From assembly GCA_022801715.1 (NCBI GenBank), contig JAAWSV010000003.1, forward strand, positions 29,969 through 93,968: a DNA stretch of 64,000 bases, read 5' to 3'. Positions 42,717 through 51,154 of this stretch are shown piece after piece. The position numbers and the translations under genes are program-made. The notes beneath the pieces are model-generated. The model saw nothing but the letters and a program-made list of their open reading frames with translations, was not told the origin of the DNA and did not search any database. Each line of letters opens with the position of its first letter. Position 1 is the stretch's first letter. The DNA comes from Oscillospiraceae bacterium (lineage in GTDB: Bacteria > Bacillota > Clostridia > Oscillospirales > Oscillospiraceae).

Positions 42717-43430
42717 TTAGTTCAGCAGCAGGCTGGCACCGGAGATGATCAGAAGGACGTAGGTCAGCTTCAGGAAGAGGGCTTGGCTCATTTTTTTCGC
42801 AAGGATGCCGCCAAGGAGGACGCCGAGCAGCAGCATGGGGATGCCCAGCGCGGTGATCGACAGGGTGGAGGCGGTCAGAAGGCCAGCGGCGTACTGCTTG
42901 ATGATCAGGTAGAGATCCAGACAGATCCAGATCAGCGACAGCGTGGCGCGAAAGCGGTTCTTATCCGGCAGCTTCCGCACTGCGTAGATGATCAGCAGCG
43001 GCCCGCCGGAGATGAACATGCCGTGGATCACACCGGCCAGCAGTACGCAGCCGCACATGGCCGCCTCCGGCAGGTTCCTGTCTTTCCGCTTGAGGAGGCC
43101 CAACAGGGCGATGGCGATGATGAACACCGCATAGATTTGCAGCAGCACGCCTGTCTGGAAAAGAGGGTAGAGGGCTTCCCCCGCCAATACGCCGGCGAAC
43201 ATCAGCAGGATGATTTTGAAGAATTCCCGCCACGCAATATGGCGGAAGTTCCGGGCCGTGATGAAGAGGCAGGCCAAGGTGGTAAGGATGGTCAGGGACG
43301 GCTTGGCTACGTCGATCCCATAGAGCAGGATGGTGAAGGGCATTGCCAGCACGGTTCCGGCAAAGCCGGTGATGCCCTGGATGACGTTGGTGAAAAAGAC
43401 TACCAGCAGGTAGAGAATGGCTCTGATCAT
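42717..43430 (-). CDS. TauE/SafE-family membrane exporter
   Basis: 237 residues with about eight helices in two repeats, the TauE/SafE (DUF81) fold: FTNVIQGITGFAGTVLAMPF in the first half, GVIHGMFISGGPLLIIYAVRK in the second. Members export sulfite, sulfoacetate and other small organic anions. The start at 43430 has GAGGGAG upstream. It is divergent from the first guanidino-hydrolase gene and has its own sigma-54 promoter, so it belongs to the sigma-54 island and probably exports a product or an unwanted part of the substrate. Confidence 0.88.
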   Translation of the reverse strand: MIRAILYLLVVFFTNVIQGITGFAGTVLAMPFTILLYGIDVAKPSLTILTTLACLFITARNFRHIAWREFFKIILLMFAGVLAGEALYPLFQTGVLLQIYAVFIIAIALLGLLKRKDRNLPEAAMCGCVLLAGVIHGMFISGGPLLIIYAVRKLPDKNRFRATLSLIWICLDLYLIIKQYAAGLLTASTLSITALGIPMLLLGVLLGGILAKKMSQALFLKLTYVLLIISGASLLLN

Positions 43431-43474
43431 ATGCGGCTCCCTCTTTCGGTTTGACATGTGGTGGTATCTATGAC

Positions 43475-43490
43475 AGCAAGCTGTGTGCCA
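43475..43490 (-). promoter_or_regulatory. Sigma-54 promoter of the TauE/SafE gene
   Basis: On the minus strand TGGCACACAGCTTGCT: GG (43489-43488) and GC (43477-43476) are ten bases apart, and TGGCAC plus TTGCT match the sigma-54 consensus almost fully. It lies 45 bases before the gene. No sigma-A promoter is evident. Confidence 0.85.
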
Positions 43491-43533
43491 GGTTTTCCGG
43501 ATCGTCTGCCGGCGGGTGAGGGGGATGGAAAGC

Positions 43534-43549
43534 TGGTATGGTTCTTGCT
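43534..43549 (+). promoter_or_regulatory. Sigma-54 promoter of the first guanidino-hydrolase gene
   Basis: TGGTATGGTTCTTGCT: GG (43535-43536) and GC (43547-43548), ten bases between. It is back to back with the TauE promoter, about 45 bases apart. The 43550-43817 leader has no gene; it is GC-rich, then AT-rich, with AAAGGAGG before the next start. Confidence 0.8.
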
Positions 43550-43817
43550 AAGGAAAGGGGGTATCCTGTACCGGCCTTTCATCAGACGGGCCTTGCCGCT
43601 TCCGCTTTCCTGTACGGCGGCGCCTGCGGCGCAGTCCGCGCCTATGGGGAGCTGACCGCGGAAAACAGCGGCGGCGGCGGTCTGCGCGGGCGGGGCGTCA
43701 AAAAGAATTTACAGAGCTTGTAAAAATTTTTTGCGCCCGCCTCGGGGGACGGAGGGAGGCCTGAGCGAAGGCAGGAAGAGCCTTTTTCCAAAATTTCTTT
43801 TCAAAGGAGGCAGCAAC

Positions 43818-44759
43818 ATGCGAGACTATTTTGACATTGACGCCATCCCCGGTGAGCGCTGGTTCCCCAAGGAGACCGGTTTTACGGAGGATCTGCCCCT
43901 ATACTGGGGGGACTGGGGGGTTTCTTCCGAGGTGGATACCCTGCGGGCTGTCCTGATGCGCCGCCCCGGGAGAGAGGTGGAGAGCTTTGACGCGGCGGCG
44001 GTCCGCTTCTCCGACGAGCCCATTGATGTGGAGCTGATGCGCCAGCAGCATGACGCGGTTGCCGATGTGTACCGCCAGAACGGCGTGAAGGTCTACTACG
44101 TGGAGGAGCAGCGGGAGGACCGGCCCAACGCGGTGTTCTGCCGGGATCTGCTGTTTATGACGCCGGAGGGGGCCATTCTCACCCGTCCCGGTATGGCCGC
44201 CCGGCGGGGGGAGGAGCGCTATGTGGCCAAGGTCCTCTCGGACATCGGCGTCCCCATTATCAAGACAGTCAGCGGCGACGGCTTTTTTGAGGGGGCCAAC
44301 GCCATGTGGGTGGACCGGCACACCTGTGTGGTCTCCACAGGGAGCCGCTGCAACCGGAGCGGCTTTGAGCAGGTGCGGACGGAGCTGGAACGGATGGATG
44401 TTGCGGTCTACCATATGCAGCAGCCCTACAGCAACATCCACATTGACGGGATCATGAACCCGGCCAGCAACGAGGCGATCATGGTCCATGCCTCGCAGGT
44501 GCCCTATGACATCATCGACATGCTGAAGAAGAAGGGGTTCAAAATTCTGGAGGTCCCCTCCCAGACTGAGCTGCGGGAACACTTCAGCTGCAACTTTGTG
44601 GCGCTGGAGCCGGGGCGGGTCCTCATGCCGGAGGGCAGTCCCCGCGCCCAAGAGCTGCTGGAGAAGAACGGGATTCAGGTGGAGACGATCAATATTTCGG
44701 AGATTATCAAGGGGAAGGGGGCGCTTCACTGCATCACTGCCTTCCTGAAGCGGGGCTGA
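43818..44759 (+). CDS. Guanidino-group hydrolase (arginine deiminase/DDAH/amidinotransferase fold), paralogue 1
   Basis: 313 residues. Landmarks of the fold: GDWGVSSEVDTLRAVLMRRP (first blade), PNAVFCRD (R109, D110), FFEGAN (E158), NIHIDG (H208, D210) and the late nucleophile C305 in ALHCITAF. These match the Cys-His-Glu/Asp catalytic set, so the enzyme should hydrolyse a guanidino or amidino group. Where ADI and DDAH have EGGD this has EGAN, so the substrate pocket differs. AAAGGAGG before ATG; sigma-54 promoter about 270 bases upstream. Could act on arginine, a methylarginine, agmatine-like or other guanidino acids. Confidence 0.82.
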   Translation: MRDYFDIDAIPGERWFPKETGFTEDLPLYWGDWGVSSEVDTLRAVLMRRPGREVESFDAAAVRFSDEPIDVELMRQQHDAVADVYRQNGVKVYYVEEQREDRPNAVFCRDLLFMTPEGAILTRPGMAARRGEERYVAKVLSDIGVPIIKTVSGDGFFEGANAMWVDRHTCVVSTGSRCNRSGFEQVRTELERMDVAVYHMQQPYSNIHIDGIMNPASNEAIMVHASQVPYDIIDMLKKKGFKILEVPSQTELREHFSCNFVALEPGRVLMPEGSPRAQELLEKNGIQVETINISEIIKGKGALHCITAFLKRG

Positions 44760-44774
44760 GACCATTTGACAGCT

Positions 44775-44830
44775 CTCCCCACAAAGGCGCGGCACAGACC
44801 GCCGCGGTTTTGTGGGGAGGGCGTTCTTTT
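44775..44830 (+). terminator. Terminator after hydrolase 1
   Basis: Stem CTCCCCACAAA / TTTGTGGGGAG with a GC-rich inner loop, followed by GGCGTTCTTTT. Confidence 0.75.
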
Positions 44831-44883
44831 ATACATGGAGCGGGGCGGAAAAGTGATAGTTTTCCGGCCTGTTCACGGAAAAC

Positions 44884-44912
44884 TTGCAAAACACGGCGCT
44901 ACGCGGTACAAT
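44884..44912 (+). promoter_or_regulatory. Sigma-A promoter of the activator gene
   Basis: TTGCAA (44884-44889), 17 bases, TACAAT (44907-44912), 65 bases before the start. The activator therefore seems to be made by normal sigma-A transcription. Confidence 0.7.
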
Positions 44913-44977
44913 ATGGACAGTTTGCAGAGAAGCACCTGCTTGGACAACAGAGGGACGCGCACGGGAGGGTTAGACAT

Positions 44978-46369
44978 ATGCTGACAAATTATATTGAGCA
45001 GTTTTTTCAGTTTGACAACTATTTTGACGGGCTTCTGGTCACAGACAGCAGAGGCTATATCGAGTGCTTTTTGAGCTATCGGCCGGATCTCAGCGGCGCG
45101 AAGCCGGAGGAGCTGATTGGCAAGCAGGTCCTGGACGTCTATCCCTCCCTGACGGCGGAGACCTCTACGATTATGCGGGTGCTGAAAACAGGGGAGCCAA
45201 TCTACAACGCCAGCCAGACGCTGGTCACAAAGAAGGGGAAGATCTTCCACGCCATCAACACCACCCTGCCCATCTGGGACGGCGGAACGGGGAAGATTAT
45301 CGGGACCGTTGACGTGTCCCGCTACATGGACCGGTTTTATGAGAAGCAGGGGATCAGCGTCCACCTCCCCCAGGAGAAGAAGGACTCCTTCTACCACATT
45401 GAGGACATTATCACCGAGCACCAAGGGCTCAATGAGATCAAACGCAAGATCCCCCTGATTGCGAGGACCAACTCCTCCGTCCTGATTACCGGGGAGTCCG
45501 GCACCGGCAAGGAGCTGATCGCCCAGGCCATCCACACCGCCAGCAGCCGGAAGCAGCCGCGTTTTATCTCCCAGAACTGCGCGGCAATTCCCGCTACGCT
45601 GCTGGAGAGTATCCTGTTTGGAACCGCCAAGGGCAGCTATACCGGCGCGGAGAACCGGCCGGGGCTCTTTGAGATCGCCAACGGGGGGACGCTCTTTTTG
45701 GACGAGGTCAACTCCATGGACATCAGTGTGCAGCCCAAGCTGCTCCGCGCCATCGAGGAGAAGAAGGTGAGCCGGCTGGGAACCTACCGGCCGGTGGATG
45801 TGGATGTGAAGATCATCGCGGCTATGAATGTGGACCCGCAGCGCTGCATCGCGGAGGGGACCCTCCGTGAGGATCTGTACTACCGCCTGAGCGTGGTGCG
45901 GGTGGACCTGCCCACCCTGCGGGAGCGGCGCTGCGACATTCCGCTTTTGACCGATTATTTTGTCAGCCGGTTCAATTGCAGCATGAAGCGGGACATCAGT
46001 GAGGTGGACGACGCCGTGCGGGAGATTTTCGCCGAGTACCCCTGGCCCGGCAATGTGCGGGAGCTGAAGAACGTGATTGAGGGGGCCTTCAATGTCACGC
46101 AGGGGCGGTGTATCCGGCGGGGGGATCTGGCGGAGTATATCACAGGCGGGGAGGGGGGCGGGAATCCGCCGGCCCGCCCCCTCAGCCCGGAGGAGAGCTG
46201 GCTCAGCGCCGGGGGCGCGCCGCTGGATCAGTACATGGAGCAGGTGGAGCGGGGGATCATTGAGCGGACGGTGCAGGACGCGGCGTCCTACGCCCAGGCG
46301 GCGCGGCGGCTGGGACTGTCCAGACAGGCGCTTATGTATAAGCTGAAAAAGTATCATATCGGCGGGTGA
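44978..46369 (+). CDS. PAS-AAA+ sigma-54-dependent transcriptional activator (RocR-like)
   Basis: 463 residues. PAS sensor (about 8-120), AAA+ domain with Walker A GESGTGKE (172-179), the sigma-54 contact loop GSYTGA (219-224, a GAFTGA variant), Walker B GGTLFLDEV (236-244), the EYPWPGNVRELKNVIEGA segment, and a Fis-type helix-turn-helix at the C-end (AARRLGLSRQALMYKLKKY). It remodels sigma-54 polymerase. RocR, a related protein, controls arginine breakdown in Bacillus. Likely activates the three sigma-54 promoters of this island. GGGAGGG before ATG. Confidence 0.94.
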   Translation: MLTNYIEQFFQFDNYFDGLLVTDSRGYIECFLSYRPDLSGAKPEELIGKQVLDVYPSLTAETSTIMRVLKTGEPIYNASQTLVTKKGKIFHAINTTLPIWDGGTGKIIGTVDVSRYMDRFYEKQGISVHLPQEKKDSFYHIEDIITEHQGLNEIKRKIPLIARTNSSVLITGESGTGKELIAQAIHTASSRKQPRFISQNCAAIPATLLESILFGTAKGSYTGAENRPGLFEIANGGTLFLDEVNSMDISVQPKLLRAIEEKKVSRLGTYRPVDVDVKIIAAMNVDPQRCIAEGTLREDLYYRLSVVRVDLPTLRERRCDIPLLTDYFVSRFNCSMKRDISEVDDAVREIFAEYPWPGNVRELKNVIEGAFNVTQGRCIRRGDLAEYITGGEGGGNPPARPLSPEESWLSAGGAPLDQYMEQVERGIIERTVQDAASYAQAARRLGLSRQALMYKLKKYHIGG

Positions 46370-46380
46370 GGGCGGTATGT

Positions 46381-46424
46381 GTAAAAAAATTTTGCGCACC
46401 AATTGGTGCGCAAAATTTTTTTAC
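46381..46424. promoter_or_regulatory. 44-base perfect palindrome: activator site or terminator
   Basis: Symmetric about 46402.5, with core GCGCACCAATTGGTGCGC and A/T runs at both ends. As RNA it is a classic terminator for the activator gene, which ends 12 bases before. As DNA it lies about 155 bases upstream of the sigma-54 promoter at 46558, the right range for an enhancer site. Both roles can hold. Confidence 0.75.
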
Positions 46425-46557
46425 AGAAGACGGGCTTGAGGGCGGTCCGCCGCCGCCGTGGTCCGCGGAGGCAAAATTTTTGCGGTTCAATCGGATTCCG
46501 GCATTTTTTAGCGGCTTTTGGATGGAAATTTTCCTGCGGCGGTCCTTTGGTGCGGGT

Positions 46558-46573
46558 TGGCATGAAACTTGCT
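46558..46573 (+). promoter_or_regulatory. Sigma-54 promoter of the hydrolase 2-transporter-rpoN operon
   Basis: TGGCATGAAACTTGCT: GG (46559-46560) and GC (46571-46572) ten bases apart, close to the consensus TGGCAC-N5-TTGCT. It lies 53 bases before the ATG of the second hydrolase. Confidence 0.88.
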
Positions 46574-46625
46574 TGCAGTAAAGCGGCATCTGCGACCCAC
46601 AAATTCAAAAGGAGGTTATGGGCAA

Positions 46626-47570
46626 ATGATTGACGAGAGACGCGATATCGACGCCTTGGCCGGCGAGAGGTGGTTCTCCCTCGAGACGACCATCACGGAG
46701 GATATGACCAAGCTCTGGGGGGACTGGGGCGTTGCGTCCGAGGTGGACACGTTGCGGGCTGTCCTGATGCGCCGCCCCGGGAAAGAGGTGGAGAACTTCG
46801 ACTGGCAGGCCGCCCGCTTCCGCGCCCCCATCGACCCGGAGAAGTTCCGGGCCCAGCACGACGCCCTCACCGACATCTACCGGGCCCACGGTGTGCAGGT
46901 CCACTACATTGATGAGCAGCGGGATGACCGCCCCAACGCCATCTTCTGCCGGGACCTGGTGTTTATGACGCCGGAGGGGGCCATCGTCACCCGTCCGGCC
47001 ATGGACGCCCGCCGGGGAGAGGAGCGCTACGCCGCCCAGAAGCTGGCGGAGCTGGGGGTGCCCATCATCCGCACCGTCTGCGGCGGGGCCACCTTTGAGG
47101 GGGCCATGGGGATGTGGATCGACCGGCACACCGTGATCCTGGCCAGCGGTGTGCGCACCAACCGGGAGGGCTATGAGATGGTCAAAGGGGAGCTGGAGCG
47201 GATGGGCGTGACCCAGATTCTCCACATGCAGATCCCCTACGGCCACGCCCATATTGACGGGCTGATCAACATGGCCAGCCACGATGTGGCGCTGATGCAC
47301 GCCTCCCAGGTGCCCTACGATGTCTGCGACGCGCTGAAGAAGAAGGGAATCAAGCTCTTGGAGTGCCCCTCCCGCAACGAGGCCAAGGAGACGCTGGCCA
47401 TCAACTATGTGGCCCTGGAGCCCGGCCTTGTGGTGATGCCCGCGGGCAATCCTAGGTCCCAGGAGCTGCTGGAGAACAATGGCATACGGGTGATTCCTGT
47501 GGAGATTGACGAGATTCTCAAGGGCTTTGGCGCCATGCACTGCTGTACGGCGTTTTTGAAGAGAGGGTAA
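46626..47570 (+). CDS. Guanidino-group hydrolase, paralogue 2
   Basis: 314 residues, collinear with paralogue 1 without large gaps. Catalytic set kept: R109-D110 in AIFCRD, E158 in TFEGAM, H209 and D211 in HAHIDG, nucleophile C306 in AMHCCTAF. EGAM replaces EGAN/EGGD, so the two copies may prefer different substrates. AAGGAGG before ATG. First gene of the sigma-54 operon with the importer, so its substrate probably enters through that importer. Confidence 0.82.
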   Translation: MIDERRDIDALAGERWFSLETTITEDMTKLWGDWGVASEVDTLRAVLMRRPGKEVENFDWQAARFRAPIDPEKFRAQHDALTDIYRAHGVQVHYIDEQRDDRPNAIFCRDLVFMTPEGAIVTRPAMDARRGEERYAAQKLAELGVPIIRTVCGGATFEGAMGMWIDRHTVILASGVRTNREGYEMVKGELERMGVTQILHMQIPYGHAHIDGLINMASHDVALMHASQVPYDVCDALKKKGIKLLECPSRNEAKETLAINYVALEPGLVVMPAGNPRSQELLENNGIRVIPVEIDEILKGFGAMHCCTAFLKRG

Positions 47571-47615
47571 AGAGATACCAATACGCGGGTATCTGGGTGA
47601 AAGGAGAACGAAGCT

Positions 47616-49223
47616 ATGAGTAAAAAGAGGATCATCAGTTTTCTGCTGGCGGCGATGATGCTGCTGTCTTTGTGCACCGCCTGCGGTCCCAGCGGCGAGG
47701 GCAATACTGGCGGCGGTGATGAGGACACGCTCTACCTGCGCCTGTCCACCGCGCTCCAGAGCACGGACTGGCAGCAGACCGCCATTATGGAGAGCAGCAA
47801 GATCACCTACATCCAGCTGTTCGAGGGGCTGTACGGCATGGACGAGTCCGCCGGCGGCTACTACAACCTGCTGGCGAAGGATGTACAGCTCAGTGAGGAC
47901 AATCTGACCTACACCATTGAGCTGGTGGACGCCACCTTCCAGAATGGCGATCCCCTCACCGCAGAGGACGTGGTGTTCAGCTATCAGCTGGCGATGGAGA
48001 ACCCCAAGTTCGGCTATGTCACCTCCATGATCGACACCGTGGAGGCTCAGGGGGACAAGATCGTTGTGGTCACGCTGAAGTTCCCCTACTCCGCCATCTC
48101 CCACACCTTCTTCACCATCAAGATTTACAGTAAGCGGGAGTATCAGGAGATCGTGGACAGCGGCGTCACCTTCGGCACCACGCCGCACACGGCGGGCACC
48201 GGGCCTTACTATGTGTCCGAGTACGACATCTCCGCCGGCGTGAAGCTCAAGGCCTACGAGAACTACTGGCAGGGCGCTCCCGCGATCAAGAACGTGGAGT
48301 ACCGTCTGATTACCGAGGACGCGGCGGCGGTGATCGCCTTTGAAAATGGCGAGCTGGACTATTTGATTGACGCCCCTCTGTCCGAGTGGGAGGACATCGA
48401 GGCCGCCGCCGGCGAGCGCTGCACACTGCAGAAGGCCAACGACATCCAGTTTTTGGCCATCAATTACCAGTCCCCCTCCAACAACGGCATCTTGGCCAAC
48501 CCCAAGGTCCGTGAGGCCATCTTCTACGCCGTCAACAAGGACAACGTGGTGAAGGCCGCCACCAGCGGCTATGGCACAGCCGCCACGGAGTACATGGTGC
48601 CCGACTATGTGGCCACCTCCCCCCGCGTCACCGACGGGAAATTTGAGACCTATGACTACAGCAAGGAGAAGTGCCATCAGGCTCTGCTGGATGCCGGCTT
48701 TACGGAGGAGGAGATCGCCGCCGGAATTCCGGTGGGCACTATCGTCACCTACAACTCCGATACCGCCCCCAAGGCCAAGGCCGCTGTGGTGATCCAGGCC
48801 TGTCTGGCGGAGAATGGCATGATTGCCGAGGTGGAGATCGGGGAGAACGCCCCGATCACGGACCGGCTGTACAAGCTGGACTATGACATGTGCGTCTACG
48901 CGGACAGCGGCAACTACGACTATAACAATATCCGTCAGCAGGTCCACTCCGAGTCCGTGGGCATGTATGTGGTCTGCTACAAGGACGACAAGAACACCTT
49001 CGACTGGCAGAAGATAGAGAGCCTGGTGGATCAGGGCGTCCAGACCGCCGATGTGGGGGAGCGCTACGACATCTATACCGAGCTTTGGAGCATGGTGATG
49101 GATACGGCCACCATTCTGCCGCTGTACCATAACGCGGTGGGCATCGCATGGTCCGACCGGGTGGAGCTGGCCAGCATTGACCCGTTTTACTACCATCTGA
49201 CCGATTTCAGCTGGGCGAAATAA
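47616..49223 (+). CDS. ABC importer substrate-binding lipoprotein (family 5)
   Basis: 535 residues. Lipobox LCTAC near residue 22, then the peptide/nickel-binding fold: LFEGLYGMDESAGGYYNLLAKDV, DATFQNGDPLTAEDVVFSYQ and GTGPYYVSEYD. These proteins capture di- or oligopeptides and, in some branches, small amino compounds or opines. AAAGGAG before ATG. It follows hydrolase 2 by 45 bases. The ligand is unknown; context suggests a guanidino compound or an Arg-bearing peptide. Confidence 0.93.
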   Translation: MSKKRIISFLLAAMMLLSLCTACGPSGEGNTGGGDEDTLYLRLSTALQSTDWQQTAIMESSKITYIQLFEGLYGMDESAGGYYNLLAKDVQLSEDNLTYTIELVDATFQNGDPLTAEDVVFSYQLAMENPKFGYVTSMIDTVEAQGDKIVVVTLKFPYSAISHTFFTIKIYSKREYQEIVDSGVTFGTTPHTAGTGPYYVSEYDISAGVKLKAYENYWQGAPAIKNVEYRLITEDAAAVIAFENGELDYLIDAPLSEWEDIEAAAGERCTLQKANDIQFLAINYQSPSNNGILANPKVREAIFYAVNKDNVVKAATSGYGTAATEYMVPDYVATSPRVTDGKFETYDYSKEKCHQALLDAGFTEEEIAAGIPVGTIVTYNSDTAPKAKAAVVIQACLAENGMIAEVEIGENAPITDRLYKLDYDMCVYADSGNYDYNNIRQQVHSESVGMYVVCYKDDKNTFDWQKIESLVDQGVQTADVGERYDIYTELWSMVMDTATILPLYHNAVGIAWSDRVELASIDPFYYHLTDFSWAK

Positions 49224-49250
49224 TTCTATCCGCTTGAAATAAGCCGGTCT

Positions 49251-49280
49251 CCCGCCGCCGGCCGCCAGGCCGGCGGCGGG
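49251..49280 (+). other. Very stable intergenic hairpin
   Basis: CCCGCCGCCGGCC / GGCCGGCGGCGGG, 13 pairs with a four-base loop and no T run, between the binding protein and first permease genes. Such stems often protect the upstream mRNA and raise binding protein over permease. Confidence 0.65.
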
Positions 49281-49304
49281 GCATCGGCCTGAAAGGGGGA
49301 TACT

Positions 49305-50249
49305 ATGCACAAGTACATTGCCAAACGAATCCTGTTTCTGATTCCGACCATTATTGGTGTAACGCTGATCATCTATCTGGTGATGAATATCACGCCGGGG
49401 GACCCGGGACGGTCTATTCTGGGCTCCGGTGTGTCCCAGGCGGATGTGGACGCCTACAACCATCTGATTGGGTATGATCTGCCCTTTTTTCAGAAGTTTT
49501 TGAACTATCTAAAGGATGTGTTTCTCCATCTGGACTTTGGCATCTCCTATGTGACCAAGCAGCCGGTATTTCATGAGATCTGGCCCCGCTATATCATGAC
49601 GCTGAAGCTGGCGTTTATCGGGATGGTGCTGTCCACCGTCATTGGGATTCCTCTGGGGATGTATGCTGCGGTGAAGCAGTACTCCCCCATGGACACGGCT
49701 GCGTCGATTATCTCGTTCCTGCTGGCGGCCATTCCCACCTTCGTTTTAGGGCTGGTGCTGCTGTTTTTCTTCGCGCTGAAGCTGAAGTGGCTGCCCTCCT
49801 ATGGCATCCCCGACTGGAGCGGGTATATTATGCCCGCGCTGGCCATCTCCCTGCCCATTGCGGCACAGAATTTCCGCTTTACCAAATCCTCCATGCTGGA
49901 CGCGATCCGGCAGGACTATGTCCGCACCGCCCGGGCCAAGGGCGCCACGGAGCAGCTTGTAATCTGGAAGCATGTGCTGAAAAATGCGCTGCTCCCCGTG
50001 ATTACGCAGGTGGGCATGAGCCTGGGACTGCTGCTGTGCGGCGCGGTGGTGGCGGAACAGCTCTTCTCCATCCAGGGGATCGGCAGCCTGATTGTGGAGC
50101 GCATCACTTACAAGGACGAGCCTGTCATCATCGCGGGGACCATCCTGATCTCCATCTGCTTCACGGTGGTCATGCTGGTTGTGGACGTGATCTACGCGAT
50201 GATTGACCCCCGTATTCGGGCCAAATATACTAAAACGAGCAAGAGGTGA
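49305..50249 (+). CDS. ABC importer permease, DppB/OppB type
   Basis: 314 residues with six helices. N-terminal KRILFLIPTIIGVTLIIYLVMNITPGDP is the DppB signature, and the EAA loop reads RQDYVRTARAKGATEQLVIWKH. Forms the membrane channel with the next gene. GAAAGGGGG before ATG. Its 3' end runs to four bases before the start of the second permease. Confidence 0.94.
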   Translation: MHKYIAKRILFLIPTIIGVTLIIYLVMNITPGDPGRSILGSGVSQADVDAYNHLIGYDLPFFQKFLNYLKDVFLHLDFGISYVTKQPVFHEIWPRYIMTLKLAFIGMVLSTVIGIPLGMYAAVKQYSPMDTAASIISFLLAAIPTFVLGLVLLFFFALKLKWLPSYGIPDWSGYIMPALAISLPIAAQNFRFTKSSMLDAIRQDYVRTARAKGATEQLVIWKHVLKNALLPVITQVGMSLGLLLCGAVVAEQLFSIQGIGSLIVERITYKDEPVIIAGTILISICFTVVMLVVDVIYAMIDPRIRAKYTKTSKR

Positions 50250-50253
50250 GTCT

Positions 50254-51138
50254 ATGGCAACGAAAAAGAGTCCCTCCGGCGCGTCCTATGTGGGCGGCGG
50301 AAAATGGAAGGAGATCTGGCGGCGCTTCAAGAAAAACCGGGGCGCGGTCATCGGACTGATCATGCTGGCAGTGCTGGCCGCCGTCCTCCTGGGCGCCCCG
50401 CTGTTTGTCTTCTATGAGGAGGCGATTACACAGAATATGGAGTTTATGCTGGAGAAGCCCTCCGCCGCCCACATCTTTGGCAATGACGGCTATGGCCGGG
50501 ACATCTTCGCCCGCATCATCTACGGCGGGCGGGTTTCCGTAGCCATCGCCATTTTGGCCACCATCTGCTCCTGCTTGGTGGGGAGCTTTTTAGGTGCCAT
50601 CGCGGGTTACTTCGGCGGCGTGGTGGACAGCGTGATCATGCGCTCCCTTGATATCTTTATGTCCGTTCCGGATATCCTCTTTACCATGGCGGTGGTCTAC
50701 GCCCTGGGGGCCAATTTTGTCAACCTGATTGTGGCGCTGACGCTGGCCTACTTCACCAACTATGTGCGCCTGGTGCGCTCTGAGGTGCTGACCCTCTCGG
50801 AGCAGGACTATGTGGAGGCCTCCCGGGCGGGGGGAGCCGGCGGACTGCGGATTATCCTCTCCCACATCATTCCCAACGCCATTGGCGTCATTATTGTCAA
50901 CACCACCTTGAATATAGCGAAGATCATCATATATGAATCGACCCTGAGCTTTCTGGGGCTGGGTATGCCCGCCCCCCAGCCGGAGTGGGGGCAGATGCTC
51001 TCCGAGGCCCGTGAGTTCATGCGCAAGGCACCCCATCTGATGTTCTTCCCGGCGCTGTCGATTGTCATTACAGCCTGCTCCGTCAACCTGATTGGCGATG
51101 GGCTGCGCGACGCCCTGGACCCGCACCTGAAGTCCTAG
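50254..51138 (+). CDS. ABC importer permease, DppC/OppC type
   Basis: 294 residues, five or six helices, with FKKNRGAVIGLIMLAVL, the loop FGNDGYGRDIFARIIYGGRVS and EAA segment SEQDYVEASRAGGAGGLRI, all typical of DppC. The start at 50254 follows AAGAGGTGAG; a longer frame overlaps the DppB gene and is not needed. Confidence 0.94.
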   Translation: MATKKSPSGASYVGGGKWKEIWRRFKKNRGAVIGLIMLAVLAAVLLGAPLFVFYEEAITQNMEFMLEKPSAAHIFGNDGYGRDIFARIIYGGRVSVAIAILATICSCLVGSFLGAIAGYFGGVVDSVIMRSLDIFMSVPDILFTMAVVYALGANFVNLIVALTLAYFTNYVRLVRSEVLTLSEQDYVEASRAGGAGGLRIILSHIIPNAIGVIIVNTTLNIAKIIIYESTLSFLGLGMPAPQPEWGQMLSEAREFMRKAPHLMFFPALSIVITACSVNLIGDGLRDALDPHLKS

Positions 51139-51154
51139 TAGGCAGGGAGGAGAC

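Noticed and set aside
43458..43723. Two short open frames in the leader of hydrolase 1
   Set aside because: They start upstream of or within the sigma-54 promoters, lack ribosome sites and have Ala/Pro/Arg-rich shadow composition.
46605..49463. A 952-codon open frame on the minus strand across hydrolase 2 and the binding protein
   Set aside because: It is antisense to two well-recognised genes, its composition is His/Gly/Val-rich as expected from a GC-rich shadow frame, and it has no family motif.
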